Positions 34,722 to 44,223 are shown, numbered from the stretch's first letter. The stretch: DNA of 64,000 nucleotides from Tessaracoccus aquimaris (GCF_001997345.1 NZ_CP019606.1:1736001-1800000); one strand, 5' to 3'. Program-made: numbers and translations. Notes: generated by a model from the sequence alone, not told the origin.

Positions 34722-35609
34722 TCACCACTGCCAGGTGCGGGCAACATGTGCCGCGACCTCGGCGAGTCGCTCGGGGGTCGGATTCTCCTCCGAACCGCCG
34801 GGAACCAGCGGATAGGCCGTCTCGAAGCCCCCCAGGCGCAGCTCCCGCGCGGACACGAAGTTGCGTCCGACGACGGCGATCACCGGGCGGAGCGCCTCGG
34901 ACGCCATCGCGGCGACCCGCTTGACGACGGGGCCTCCGAGCGCGTGGAAGTCGAGCGACTCGGCGCCCGTGACGACGAGGTCGGCCTGCGCGATGGTCGC
35001 GGCGAGGCCGAAGCGGTCGACGAGGAAGGACAGCGGGTCGGTGACCGTGCCGCCGGCGCCCTGCACGAGCAGCCCGAGGCCGCGGGCAGCGCCCGCCCCT
35101 GGTGCAGGGTCGATACCGAGGAGCGCCGCCCAGCGGCCGGCCTCCGCGTCGGCGGCCAGCACCGCTGTCAGATCAGCCCCCTCGGAGCGCAACTGCGTGG
35201 AGGCAAAGCCGTTGAGCCCCGTGAACTCCTGGCCGACCTGGTCGTCTGGCACCAGGGCGACGAGTTCGCGGGCGCGCCACCGCCGCGCGATCTCTGCGAG
35301 TTCCGCGGCAGGGTCTGCGCCGACGAGCGCGCCGCGACCGAGGTCGTCGACGCGGATCGCCGTCAGATCGAGAACCAGGCGGGCCGGGTCACCGCGCAGG
35401 AGGTCGCCGAGGTCCTCGGACGTCGACGGCGCGGCCACCACGTGGTCGGGGGCAGATGTGGCGATGCCTTCGCGGAGCGCCCGTCCCGTGGCAGCCAGTG
35501 GCACCACGGCGACGGAGACACCGCGCTCCGCGAAGGCTCGCGCAATGACCTCCGACGACGCTGCGGGCTCAAGGCCCGCCAAGGCGTCGGAGGCGATGAC
35601 GACTCTCAC
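34722..35609 (-). CDS. Glycerate kinase-like protein (short)
   Basis: The protein has 295 residues, whereas family members usually have about 370-380. The start MRVVIASDAL and the later segments ADLVVTGAESLDFHALGGPV and VAAMASEALRPVIAVVG follow the type 1 glycerate kinase fold (glycerate to 2- or 3-phosphoglycerate). The middle is shortened, and the usual QT after the conserved Asp is replaced by FH, so activity should not be assumed. Its GTG start overlaps the pspAA stop (GTGA), so it is the third gene of the pspA operon. Confidence 0.7.
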   Translation of the reverse strand: MRVVIASDALAGLEPAASSEVIARAFAERGVSVAVVPLAATGRALREGIATSAPDHVVAAPSTSEDLGDLLRGDPARLVLDLTAIRVDDLGRGALVGADPAAELAEIARRWRARELVALVPDDQVGQEFTGLNGFASTQLRSEGADLTAVLAADAEAGRWAALLGIDPAPGAGAARGLGLLVQGAGGTVTDPLSFLVDRFGLAATIAQADLVVTGAESLDFHALGGPVVKRVAAMASEALRPVIAVVGRNFVSARELRLGGFETAYPLVPGGSEENPTPERLAEVAAHVARTWQW

Positions 35610-35941
35610 AGGCTGGCCGACTCCTCGTCGCCCTCGTTGAGGTCACTCTCCGCGTCGGGGATCAGCCCGTAGTACTCGCTGGTGGACTTCAACAGTTCGC
35701 GCACGTCCGCAAGGGACACGTCGACGTCCGGCAACACCAGGTCGGACTCGACGCTGACGTCTTCGGGCACCTCGACACCGAGCCTTCGCACGCCGTCGCC
35801 CAACGCCTGCAGCGCCTCGATCATGCCGGGCTCGTCGTCGGCCTGGACCCGCTGCTCGAGGACACGGTCGAGCTCGTTGAGTTCGATCAGGTCCTCGGGC
35901 TGCAGGACCCACTGGCCGTGGCCCATGATCCTCACGATCAT
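35606..35941 (-). CDS. pspAA: PspA-associated protein PspAA
   Basis: The protein has 111 residues and is acidic. The start MIVRIMGHGQWVL and the following helical segments match the small partner typically encoded beside pspA in actinobacteria. It probably modulates PspA in envelope-stress protection. The ATG overlaps the pspA stop (ATGA). Confidence 0.82.
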   Translation of the reverse strand: MIVRIMGHGQWVLQPEDLIELNELDRVLEQRVQADDEPGMIEALQALGDGVRRLGVEVPEDVSVESDLVLPDVDVSLADVRELLKSTSEYYGLIPDAESDLNEGDEESASL

Positions 35942-36780
35942 GACTGCGACTCCTGTGCAGGCCACTCGTCCGCGCTGGCCGCCGACTGTGCGGGCGCCTG
36001 CTGCGCGGGCGCGGCCTGTGCGGGCGCAGCCTGTGCCGGAGCCTGACCGGCCTGCAGCTCGGGACGGGCGGCGGGGCCGCCGGTGAGCTGCGCCTTCATC
36101 GCGGCCAGCTCGTTCTCGACGGCGTTGTCCGAGGCAAGCGAGTCGAGCTCGCGGGTGATGTCGTCCTTGACCGTGCCGGTCGGGTCCTCGAGCGCGCCGG
36201 AGGCGAGCAGCTCGTCGACGGCGGACGCGCGGGCCTGCAGCTGCAGGGTCTTGTCCTCTGCGCGCTGGATCGCCAGGCCGACGTCGCCCATCTCCTCGGA
36301 GATGCCGGTGAAGGCCTCGTTGATCCGGGTCTGTGCCTCGGCGGCCGAGTACGTGGCCTTGATGGTCTCCTTGCGGGTGCGGAACGCGTCGACCTTGGCC
36401 TGGAGGCGGGAGCTGGCGCGCACCAGCTTCTCCTCCTCCCCCTGGAGTGCGGCGTGCTGGGTCTGGAGGTCGTCGAGCTGCGTCTGCAGGCCGCCCTTGC
36501 GGGTCAGCGCCTCGCGGGCGAGGTCCTCACGGTTGGACTCCAGCGCGCGCTGTGCCGCGTTCTGCAGCCGCTCCACCTCGGAGTTGAGCTTGGTGGCCTG
36601 CAGTTCGACGCGCTTGCGGCTGGTGGCGACATCGGCCACGCCCCTGCGCACGTTCTGGAGCAGTTCAAGCTGCTTCTGGTACGAGTAGTCGAGCGTCTCT
36701 CGTGGATCTTCGTACTTGTCGAGGGCCTTATTCGCCTTCGACCTGAAGACCAGAGCGATGCGTTCAAAGATGCTTGCCAC
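35938..36780 (-). CDS. pspA: PspA/IM30 family envelope-stress protein
   Basis: The protein has 280 residues. Residues 1-215 form a long coiled coil beginning MASIFERIALVFRSKANKAL, typical of PspA/IM30/Vipp1 (ESCRT-III fold), which binds the inner leaflet and protects the membrane under stress. The tail after ~225 is Ala/Pro/Gln-rich and disordered, an actinobacterial feature. The start is GTG 36780, with GGAAGGA about 7 bases upstream. It is the first gene of the operon with pspAA and the glycerate kinase-like gene. Confidence 0.92.
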   Translation of the reverse strand: MASIFERIALVFRSKANKALDKYEDPRETLDYSYQKQLELLQNVRRGVADVATSRKRVELQATKLNSEVERLQNAAQRALESNREDLAREALTRKGGLQTQLDDLQTQHAALQGEEEKLVRASSRLQAKVDAFRTRKETIKATYSAAEAQTRINEAFTGISEEMGDVGLAIQRAEDKTLQLQARASAVDELLASGALEDPTGTVKDDITRELDSLASDNAVENELAAMKAQLTGGPAARPELQAGQAPAQAAPAQAAPAQQAPAQSAASADEWPAQESQS

Positions 36781-36939
36781 GGGGTGTCCTTCCGGGAACG
36801 TGCGGTGTCCGCCTCAACGTTAGCGCGGAGGTGGTCGAACCGGGGTCTTTCGCTACCCCCAGACGGCCCTGATCTGAGCCGGGGAACCACAGGGTAAGAT
36901 GTCGACCTGAATCCCCTGCCGCAAAGGAACCTGACTACC

Positions 36940-37599
36940 GTGGGACTGTTTCGCCCATACGAGCGCAAGGACGGCGCCGACACGCGCGACCAGATCGCGA
37001 CCCTGACACCCAAGGGCCAGAAGGCAGCCGCGAAGGCCGCAGCAAAGGACGCGAACGAGGCGGCCCCGGTCGTCGAGGACGCCCCCGAGGAGTCGACCAA
37101 GATCCAGGTGACGCGGACCAAGGCCAACGCGACCCGTTCGCGCCGCCAGGCCGAGGCGGACCGGATGGAGCGCCTCCACCCGACGCTGACCCCCAAGGAG
37201 CAGCGCAAGGCCGCCTCGAGGGCACGCGAGGACGCGCGCGTCCAGGCCCTCGACAAGCAGGAGCGTTCGCCTCAGCGTCAACTCGCACGGGACTACGTCG
37301 ACACCCGCTGGACGATCAACGAGTTCATGCTGCCGATCTTCATCCTGCTGATGGCGGCCTCGATGGCGACGATGTCGAACATCACGCTGTCGAGCTACAT
37401 CCTGATGGGCATGTGGGTGGTCATCGGCATGGTCGTGATCAACACGTTCCTGCTCTGGCGGGGGTACAAGAAGTTGCTCGCCGAGCGGCATCCGAGCGCC
37501 TCGCCCAAGGGCCTGCTGTTCTACCTGTTCAACCGCTCCATCATGATCCGCCGCTTCCGTCAGCCCGGCCCTCGCATCAAGCGCGGCGACCCGATCTGA
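36940..37599 (+). CDS. DUF3043 domain membrane protein
   Basis: The protein has 219 residues. The N-terminal ~115 residues are charged and Ala/Lys/Arg-rich with PKGQKAAAKAAAK-like repeats. Two membrane segments at about 127-147 and 151-170 follow, and the C terminus is basic. DYVDTRWTINEFMLP is characteristic of actinobacterial DUF3043 proteins, whose function is unknown. The GTG start is preceded by AAAGGA. The stop codon overlaps the next gene (TGATG). Confidence 0.85.
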   Translation: MGLFRPYERKDGADTRDQIATLTPKGQKAAAKAAAKDANEAAPVVEDAPEESTKIQVTRTKANATRSRRQAEADRMERLHPTLTPKEQRKAASRAREDARVQALDKQERSPQRQLARDYVDTRWTINEFMLPIFILLMAASMATMSNITLSSYILMGMWVVIGMVVINTFLLWRGYKKLLAERHPSASPKGLLFYLFNRSIMIRRFRQPGPRIKRGDPI

Positions 37600-37805
37600 T
37601 GAGCTACCGGTGGACGCCCGGCAAGGGCACCTATTCGATGCAGGCCCTGGACGAGGCGGGCCTGCTGCCCGCCTTTGACGCGCAGCCCGCCGCAGAGGAG
37701 TGGCTGACGCTGTTCTTCGAGGACCTGCTCGACCAGGGGGTCGTGGAGGTCAGCCTCCACGAGGAGGATCGGCTCGTCTACGGCCCTATGCCGCTGACGC
37801 CCTGA
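37599..37805 (+). CDS. Small conserved actinobacterial protein
   Basis: The protein has 68 residues, acidic and soluble. It begins MSYRWTPG and ends VYGPMPLTP; this frame (YRW near the start, VYGPMxL at the end) recurs in small actinobacterial proteins of unknown role. It starts on the last base of the DUF3043 stop codon, so the two are co-translated. The 3' end overlaps the convergent gene by about 20 bases. Confidence 0.7.
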   Translation: MSYRWTPGKGTYSMQALDEAGLLPAFDAQPAAEEWLTLFFEDLLDQGVVEVSLHEEDRLVYGPMPLTP

Positions 37806-38088
37806 CCCCGCGCGAGTCCTGGACGATCAGGACGGCCCCGAAGATGATGATGCCGACCCCGGCGGCCACCGCGAAGGGAGCCTGCTCCCGGGCCACCGCG
37901 ACGCGGTCCTCGTAGCGCTGCACCTCGCCGGTCTTCTCGTTGGTGAGGCTCGAGTACTCGCAGGTGTCGCCCTGGTGCATCTCCACACCGCGGCAGGAGG
38001 TGGCGGGCGCGACCCAACTCACGATCCCCCAGACGGCGACCGCGAGCCCCGCGACGACGAAGCCCCACAGCCCGATGCGTTTGATCAC
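37786..38088 (-). CDS. Small two-helix membrane protein
   Basis: The protein has 100 residues. Membrane segments at about 6-26 and 71-89 enclose a polar loop with two cysteines (ATSCRG and GDTCEYSS), which could form an extracytoplasmic disulfide. I do not recognise the family. The gene converges on the preceding small gene and diverges from pepA. Confidence 0.65.
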   Translation of the reverse strand: MIKRIGLWGFVVAGLAVAVWGIVSWVAPATSCRGVEMHQGDTCEYSSLTNEKTGEVQRYEDRVAVAREQAPFAVAAGVGIIIFGAVLIVQDSRGVRASAA

Positions 38089-38141
38089 CCCGACAACCTA
38101 GCGCCCCAGAGGGCTCCCTCCAACCGTCGCTGCCGGTTGGA

Positions 38142-38147
38142 TAGGCT
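38142..38147 (+). promoter_or_regulatory. -10 box of pepA, probably leaderless
   Basis: TAGGCT ends 6 bases before the GTG start at 38154, and no ribosome site lies between. Confidence 0.5.
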
Positions 38148-38153
38148 GTCACG

Positions 38154-39626
38154 GTGAGTCGAAACATTGCGAACCTGACCCTCAGCAAGTCCCTCCCCAA
38201 GGCCGTCGACGTGGTCGTCGTCGGGCTGGTGACGATCAACAAGGACGAGACCGCCGCCGTCGGCGTGACCGCCGACCTCGACAAGGCCTACGCGGCCGCC
38301 TACGGGCGCTCCGTGATGGCCATGGCGAAGGCCGTCGGCGCCAGCCCCGCCGCGGACAACGTCACCACGCTGCCCGCGCTCAAGGACACCCGCGTCCTGG
38401 TCGTCGGCCTCGAGGACGCCGACGTGACCCCGGAGCGGCTGCGCCGCGCCACCGGGAACGCGCTGCGCACGGTGATCGGCATGGAGGGGGCCGCCGGCTG
38501 GCAGGTCGCCGTCTCGCTCGAGGCGAGCGACCCCGAACTCGTGCAGGCCACCGCCGAGGGCGCGCTGCTCGGCGCCTACCGCTTCGAGAAGCTGTCCGAG
38601 ACCCAGGACGCGGCCCCTGTCGCGGGCATCACGGTCATCACCGGCGCTACGACCACCGTCCAGAAGGACGCGCTCGCCGCTGCCGCCGCCACCTCGACGG
38701 CCGTGTGCCAGGCGCGCGACTGGACCAACACTCCCCCGAACCTGCTCTACCCCGCCACCTTCGCCGAGGCGGCAAAAGCCCACCTGCGCGACGCGCGGGT
38801 CACCGTCGAGATCCTCGACGAGAAGGCTCTGGAGAAGGCCGGCTACGGCGGCATCCTGGCCGTCGGTGGCGGCTCGGCCCGGGCTCCCCGCCTGGTGCGG
38901 TTGAGCTACGCGCCCCGCGGGGCGACCCGGCACCTGGCGCTGGTGGGTAAGGGCATCACGTTCGACTCGGGCGGCCTCGACATCAAGCCCGCGGGCCAGA
39001 TGGCGGGCATGAAGTGCGACATGTCCGGCGCCGCGGCAGTCATCGCGGCGATCCGCGCGATCGCCGACCTCGGCCTCAAGGTCAAGGTGACCGCCTACGC
39101 GGCGATGGCGGAGAACATGCCGTCGGGTTCGTCCTACCGCGCGAGCGATGTGCTGACGATGTTCGACGGACAGACGGTCGAGAACTTCAACACCGACGCG
39201 GAGGGCCGCCTCGTGATGGCCGACGCGATCGGGCGCGCCGCGCAGGACTCCCCGGACCTCATCGTCGACGTCGCGACGCTGACCGGCGCCTGCATGGTCG
39301 CCCTGGGGATGCGCACGGCGGGCCTGATGACCAACGGCGACGTCACCACCGATCGACTGCTCGACGCCGCCGAGGCTGCGGACGAGGACTTCTGGGAGTT
39401 GCCCATCACCGAGCACACCCGCACGCTGATCAAGTCCAGCGTCGCCGACATGCGTTCCGGCTCCGGCCAGCGCTGGGGCGGCGCGGTCGTCGCGGGGGCC
39501 TTCCTGGAGCGCTTCGTGCCGGAGGGCATCGAGTGGGCCCACCTGGACATCGCCGGCCCTGCGGAGAGCGAGGAGGCCTACGGCTACGTGCCGAAGGGGG
39601 CACCGGCATGGGGGTCAGGACGCTGA
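38154..39626 (+). CDS. pepA: Leucyl aminopeptidase (M17), C terminus frameshifted
   Basis: The protein has 490 residues as read. The N-terminal macro-like domain covers 1-165, and the C-terminal peptidase has the two-metal motifs GKGITFDSGGLDIKP, DMSGAAAVIAA and NTDAEGRLVMADAI with the catalytic Lys and Arg. It removes N-terminal residues from peptides in the cytoplasm. At the G run 39596-39600 the expected reading (KGGTGMGVRTLIALA) continues only if one G is added; it would then stop at 39661. As read, the protein ends in the aberrant APAWGSGR. This looks like a one-base loss, real or from sequencing. Confidence 0.9.
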   Translation: MSRNIANLTLSKSLPKAVDVVVVGLVTINKDETAAVGVTADLDKAYAAAYGRSVMAMAKAVGASPAADNVTTLPALKDTRVLVVGLEDADVTPERLRRATGNALRTVIGMEGAAGWQVAVSLEASDPELVQATAEGALLGAYRFEKLSETQDAAPVAGITVITGATTTVQKDALAAAAATSTAVCQARDWTNTPPNLLYPATFAEAAKAHLRDARVTVEILDEKALEKAGYGGILAVGGGSARAPRLVRLSYAPRGATRHLALVGKGITFDSGGLDIKPAGQMAGMKCDMSGAAAVIAAIRAIADLGLKVKVTAYAAMAENMPSGSSYRASDVLTMFDGQTVENFNTDAEGRLVMADAIGRAAQDSPDLIVDVATLTGACMVALGMRTAGLMTNGDVTTDRLLDAAEAADEDFWELPITEHTRTLIKSSVADMRSGSGQRWGGAVVAGAFLERFVPEGIEWAHLDIAGPAESEEAYGYVPKGAPAWGSGR

Positions 39627-39639
39627 TCGCGCTTGCGGC

Positions 39640-39990
39640 TCAGTTGGCGGAAGGCGCCTGAGGCCCTCGGGCCTCACGCTTGGCGCGGAGCCCGTACTCG
39701 CGCATCCGCTTCGGGTACGGGACCACGCCGGCGTCGTAGCACGGGATCTGGTGGTCTGCGGCGAACTGGTAGCCGTAGTCGGCGCTGGGGAGGCCACGCC
39801 GTGTCGACTCGCCGTCGGCAGCAACGAGCAGGATCGACGGCTTGTTGAACGAGGTGGGCTGCTCCACCCAGGCCTCGACTCCCCTCCTGGTGCCGACGAA
39901 GGCGCTGAGGTGCTCGCGCAGCGCGTCAGGCACTAGCTCGGCCTCCTTAGCCAGCTGAACCTGCTTCTTACGACGGCCGAACCAACCCAC
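39640..39990 (-). CDS. Conserved hypothetical protein
   Basis: The protein has 116 residues, basic and soluble. It begins VGWFGRRKKQVQLAKEAEL and later has GYQFAADHQIPCYDAGVVPYP. I do not recognise a family. GTG 39990 is supported by AATAAT 6 bases upstream, fitting the leaderless pattern. If pepA is corrected for its missing base, the two genes overlap by about 20 bases at their 3' ends. Confidence 0.6.
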   Translation of the reverse strand: MGWFGRRKKQVQLAKEAELVPDALREHLSAFVGTRRGVEAWVEQPTSFNKPSILLVAADGESTRRGLPSADYGYQFAADHQIPCYDAGVVPYPKRMREYGLRAKREARGPQAPSAN

Positions 39991-40026
39991 GCGACCATTA
40001 TTGCCGATGGACCCTGAGATGGAGCA

Positions 40027-40056
40027 ACGCCCCACCCCCGCGAGGGGATGGGGCGT
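40027..40056. terminator. Hairpin terminator
   Basis: ACGCCCC(A) pairs with (T)GGGGCGT across a GC-rich loop with further C-G pairing. It follows the minus-strand gene at 40077-40868, whose transcription it should end. Confidence 0.7.
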
Positions 40057-40076
40057 TTCTCTGGTGAGTCGAAGAC

Positions 40077-40868
40077 TCAGGCGCCGGTGTGGGGAAGGCC
40101 GGGCTTGCCGGGCTTCTTCGTCGGGGCCTTGGTCGGGGACTTCGAGGGGCTGGGCTTGACCGTGGGGGTCGAGCTCGACGACGACGTCGCCGTGGGGGTG
40201 GGGGTCGGGGTGGCGCCACACATGTAGAGCTCGGCCTCGACCTCGTTGGCCTTCACGGCGCTCTTCGAGCTGACGTTGACGATGTAGGTGCCGCACTCGA
40301 GGGTGTCGGGGAAGGTCACCTTGGAGACGACCGACTTGTCCTCGCCCGCCTTGCCCATCGGCAGGGTCCAAACGGTCTTGCCCGCCTGGGTGTTGACCTT
40401 CAGGGTGACGGCATCGCCGGGGACGAACTCGCCCGCGGTGACCTGGATGGTGTCGCCGAGCTTGAAGGAGCTGGGGACGGCGACCAGGTTCGAGCCGAGC
40501 ACGTAAGCGGCAGCGGTGGCGTCGGTGCCTTCACCGTCCTGGTTCTCGGCCGTGGTGCAGTACACGTTGGCCTTGAGGTCACCGTACTTGTCATCGGGGG
40601 TGGTGAACTCGATGGGCGCGACCACACCGGACTCCGGCACCAGGATCTTCTGGGGCTCGGTGGCACCGGGCAGACCCACGTTGACGGTGCCGCCTGCCTC
40701 ACAGCCGGAAACGGTCAGCGTGGCGGTGTCGCCGGGCACGTAGTAGGTGCTGTCCCACGACGCAGTCATCGGCGCGGCCATGGCCAGCGAACCCGAGACC
40801 GCGACGAGGCCCGCACCCACGAGGGCCGAGGCGCCGGTGATGGCGCCCAGCTTCTTCAAGATGGACAT
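40077..40868 (-). CDS. Secreted protein with Ig-like repeats and terminal LPXTG-like motif
   Basis: The protein has 263 residues. A signal peptide of ~32 residues ends near SLAMAAP. Two beta-rich repeat units follow (YVPGDTATLTVSGCEAGGTV and SFKLGDTIQVTAGEFVPGDA), and then a Thr/Pro/Ser/Lys-rich wall-spanning-like stretch. The last residues are LPHTGA, which matches the sortase pattern LPxTG, but no hydrophobic helix or charged tail follows in any frame. It is thus secreted, with unclear anchoring. AGGGAGAA precedes the ATG. Confidence 0.75.
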   Translation of the reverse strand: MSILKKLGAITGASALVGAGLVAVSGSLAMAAPMTASWDSTYYVPGDTATLTVSGCEAGGTVNVGLPGATEPQKILVPESGVVAPIEFTTPDDKYGDLKANVYCTTAENQDGEGTDATAAAYVLGSNLVAVPSSFKLGDTIQVTAGEFVPGDAVTLKVNTQAGKTVWTLPMGKAGEDKSVVSKVTFPDTLECGTYIVNVSSKSAVKANEVEAELYMCGATPTPTPTATSSSSSTPTVKPSPSKSPTKAPTKKPGKPGLPHTGA

Positions 40869-41005
40869 ATTTCTCCCTGGGTATTTGGTTGATCCGCTGG
40901 TCACGCTAACAAGAGGCCAGGTCAGAGCGCCACCCTTTCGGCGTGTCGGTCCCAGTAGATGGCCGTAGCCGCGGCCGGTTGGGGCCCTCTGGGAGACTGA
41001 CGGGC

Positions 41006-42409
41006 ATGACTCGCGACTTCGACGTGGCCATCCTCGGCGCCGGCTCTGCCGGCTACGCCTGCGCGCTGCGCGCGGCCCAACTGGGCCTGCGCGTCGCCCT
41101 GGTGGACGAGGGCCAGGTCGGGGGCACCTGCCTGCACCGCGGCTGCATCCCCACGAAGGCCTGGCTGCAGGCGGCGAAGGTGCGCCGCACCGTCGCCAAG
41201 GCCCCGTCCTTCGGGGTGCTCGCCTCCCTGGACGGCGTCGACGCCGCGGCGGTGAAGGGCTACGCCGACTCGGTGGTCGGGTCGCTGTTCAAGGGGCTGA
41301 CGGGGCTCGTCGCCTCCCGCGGCATCACCGTCATCCCTGAGCGGGGGCGGCTGGTCTCCGACGACGGCAGGGGCCCTGGCATCGAGACCGGCGGCCGGAC
41401 GCACCGCGCGGGCGCCGTCGTGATCGCCACCGGCGCCGCCCCCGTCACCCTCGGCCTTCCCGTCGACGGCACCCGGATCATCACGAGCGAGGAGGCGCTG
41501 CGCCTCGATGCGCTGCCAGGGTCCGCGATCGTGCTCGGCGGCGGCGTGATCGGCGTGGAGTTCGCGTCCATGTGGGCCGACCTGGGCGTCAAGGTCACCC
41601 TTCTCGAGGCCACCGACCGGCTGCTGCCCGCCGAGGAACCCGGCCACTCCCGCATCCTCGCCAAGGAACTGGCGCGCCGCGGCGTCGACGTGCGGCTCGG
41701 CACCAGCCTCACCGAGGCGACCGCCACCGACGCGGGGGTCAGGGTCTTGGCCGGCGACGCGGAACTGACGGCCGACCTGCTGCTTGTCGCCGTCGGGCGC
41801 AAGCCGTCGTCCTCCGGCCTGGGTCTCGAGGAGGCCGGCATCGGCATCACCGCGACCGGCCACGTGGTCGTCGACGAGCGCCTGCAGACCTCGGCGCGCG
41901 GCGTGTACGCGGCGGGCGACCTGGTCTCGGGGCCGCAACTGGCGCACCGCGGCTACGCACACGGCATCTATCTCGCCGAACGCATCGCGCAGTTGCAGGG
42001 CGCCTTCGCGGGCACCCCGACGCTCCCCCGCGACTCCGACATCCCCCGCGTCACCTACTCAAGCCCGCAACTGGCCTCCGTCGGGCTGACGGCGTCCCAG
42101 GCGGGCGCCGACGCCGAGGTCGTCGACTATCACCTGACCGGCAACGGGCGCGCGCAGATCCTCCGGGCCCCTGGTGAGCGCGAGATCGGCGTCGTCAGGT
42201 TGGTGCGCAGAGGCGGGGGCCAGATCGTCGGCATGCACGTGATCGGCGAGGACGTCTCCGAACTGATCGCGGAGGGCGCGCTGCTGGTCGGCTGGCAGGC
42301 GGCACCGGAGGACGTTGCGGGGATCGTGCATCCACACCCGAGCCTCGGCGAGGCCGTCGCGGAGGCCAACTGGGCTCTGGCGGGCCAACCTCTGCACATG
42401 CACTCCTGA
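41006..42409 (+). CDS. lpdA: Dihydrolipoyl dehydrogenase
   Basis: The protein has 467 residues. The FAD-binding motif [17 protein letters not shown] is at the N terminus; the redox disulfide is [13 protein letters not shown] near residue 40; the NAD motif [13 protein letters not shown] is near 175; and [10 protein letters not shown] near the C terminus carries the catalytic His-Glu pair. It is the E3 component, reoxidising lipoyl groups of 2-oxo acid dehydrogenases. The sucB gene (E2) follows after ~50 bases with its own -10 box. Confidence 0.95.
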   Translation: MTRDFDVAILGAGSAGYACALRAAQLGLRVALVDEGQVGGTCLHRGCIPTKAWLQAAKVRRTVAKAPSFGVLASLDGVDAAAVKGYADSVVGSLFKGLTGLVASRGITVIPERGRLVSDDGRGPGIETGGRTHRAGAVVIATGAAPVTLGLPVDGTRIITSEEALRLDALPGSAIVLGGGVIGVEFASMWADLGVKVTLLEATDRLLPAEEPGHSRILAKELARRGVDVRLGTSLTEATATDAGVRVLAGDAELTADLLLVAVGRKPSSSGLGLEEAGIGITATGHVVVDERLQTSARGVYAAGDLVSGPQLAHRGYAHGIYLAERIAQLQGAFAGTPTLPRDSDIPRVTYSSPQLASVGLTASQAGADAEVVDYHLTGNGRAQILRAPGEREIGVVRLVRRGGGQIVGMHVIGEDVSELIAEGALLVGWQAAPEDVAGIVHPHPSLGEAVAEANWALAGQPLHMHS

Positions 42410-42417
42410 TTGGCATA

Positions 42418-42423
42418 TAGGCT
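42418..42423 (+). promoter_or_regulatory. -10 box of sucB
   Basis: TAGGCT, within CATATAGGCTGG, lies about 40 bases before the ATG. GAAGGAG at ~42446 is the ribosome site, so this transcript has a leader. Confidence 0.45.
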
Positions 42424-42461
42424 GGTCCCATTCAAGCGGTCAGCGAAGGAGCCATACTCAC

Positions 42462-44223
42462 ATGTCAACCGAAGTCACCCTCCCAGCTCTGGGCGAATCC
42501 GTCACGGAAGGCACCATTTCACGCTGGTTGAAGGCGGTCGGAGACACTGTCGAGGCCGACGAGCCCTTGCTCGAGGTCTCTACCGACAAGGTCGACACCG
42601 AGATTCCCAGCCCCGTTGCGGGCACCCTGCTCGAGATCCGGTTCAACGAGGACGACGTGGCCGAGGTCGGCGCCGTGCTCGCGGTGATCGGTGACGCGGG
42701 AGAGTCCGCCGGAGGCGCGGCTCCCACTGAGGTCTCGATCGAGGCCGAAGAGGCGGCCGCCACCGCGGCATCCGACGCCACCGAGGCGGAGGTCGAGCCT
42801 GCACCGGCTCCCGCCCCGCTCCCGAGGCGGCGCCCGAGGCGGCCCCTGCCGCGCCCGCGCCGTCGGGCCAGGCGCAGGGCGTCGAGGTGACGCTTCCCGC
42901 GCTCGGCGAGTCCGTCACGGAGGGCACCATCAGCCGCTGGCTGAAGGAGGTCGGCGACACCGTCGAGGCCGACGAGCCGCTGCTCGAGGTCTCGACCGAC
43001 AAGGTCGACACCGAGATCCCCTCCCCGGCCGCAGGAACGCTGCTCGAGATCCGCTTCAAGGAGGACGACGTCGCAGAGGTCGGCGCCGTGCTTGCGGTGG
43101 TCGGCGACGCGGCCCAGGCCCCTGCCGCCGAACCCGAGCCCGCTGCTCCCGCCCCCGCGCCCGCCGCTCCCGCCCCGAGCCCGTTGCTGCCGCGCCCGCC
43201 CCGGCGTCCGAGAAGGCCCACTCCTCCGCCGTCGAGGACGCCGTCGCGCGCCGCGCGGCTGAGGCCTCAGGCGACGGAACCTACGTCACCCCGCTGGTGC
43301 GCAAGCTCGCAAAGGAACACGGCGTCGACCTGACCTCGGTCAAGGGCACCGGCGTCGGCGGCCGCATCCGCAAGCAGGACGTCATCGAGGCGGCCGAGGC
43401 TGCCAAGAAGGCCCCCGCCGCCGCACCTGCCGCAGCCGCTCCGGCCGCTGCCGCCACCGCCGCTCCCGCGGCAAAGGCCCCGTCGGCCGATGCCCAGGCC
43501 GTGCGCGGCACGACCGAGAAGCTCACCAGGCTCCGCAAGACCATCGCCGCGCGCATGGTCGAGTCGCTGCAGGTCTCGGCCCAGCTCACCGCGACCGTCG
43601 AGGTCGACGTCACCGCCATCAGCCACATCCGGGCGCAGGCCAAGGACGACTTCAAGAAGCGCGAGGGCGCATCCCTGTCGTACCTGCCCTTCATCACGAT
43701 GGCTGCGGTCGAGGCGCTGAAGCAGTTCCCGATCGTCAACGCGACCATCGACACCGAGGCGGGCACCGTCACCTACGCCGACGCCGAGAACATCGGCATC
43801 GCCGTCGACACCGAGAAGGGCCTGCTCGTCCCGGTGATCCGGAGCGCTGGCGACCTGAACCTCGCGGGCCTCGCCAAGAAGATCGGCGACCTGGCCGCCC
43901 GGACGCGCACCAACAAGGTCGCGCCGGACGAGCTCTCGGGTGGCACGTTCACCATCACCAACTACGGCTCGGCGGGCACGCTGTTCGACACGCCGATCAT
44001 CAACCAGCCGCAGGTGGCGATCCTGGGCACGGGCGCGCTCGTCAAGCGTCCCGTGGTCGTCGAGGACCGCTTCGGCACCGAGTCCATCGCGATCCGGCAC
44101 ATGATGTACCTCTCGATGAGCTACGACCACCGCCTGATCGACGGCGCCCTCGCCGCCCGCTTCCTCTCCGTGGTCAAGGAGCGCCTGGAGGAGGGCGACT
44201 TCGGGAGCGAACTCGGCCTCTGA
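42462..44223 (+). pseudogene. sucB: sucB, dihydrolipoamide acyltransferase (E2), two frameshifts
   Basis: The encoded architecture is complete: two nearly identical lipoyl domains (each with [13 protein letters not shown] around the lipoyl Lys), Ala/Pro linkers, a peripheral-subunit-binding domain ([16 protein letters not shown]) and the acyltransferase domain ending with [16 protein letters not shown]. It should carry succinyl (or acetyl) groups in the 2-oxoglutarate dehydrogenase system. However, the reading frame changes after each lipoyl domain, at C runs 42814-42817 and 43173-43176; adding one C at each restores a single frame. Domain sequences are otherwise undamaged, so sequencing error is as likely as mutation. 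Confidence 0.88.

Noticed and set aside
42462..43176. Programmed frameshifting in sucB
   Set aside because: The breaks lack a slippery heptamer and downstream structure, lie in linkers at identical C runs, and would require two successive shifts; base loss or sequencing error is simpler.
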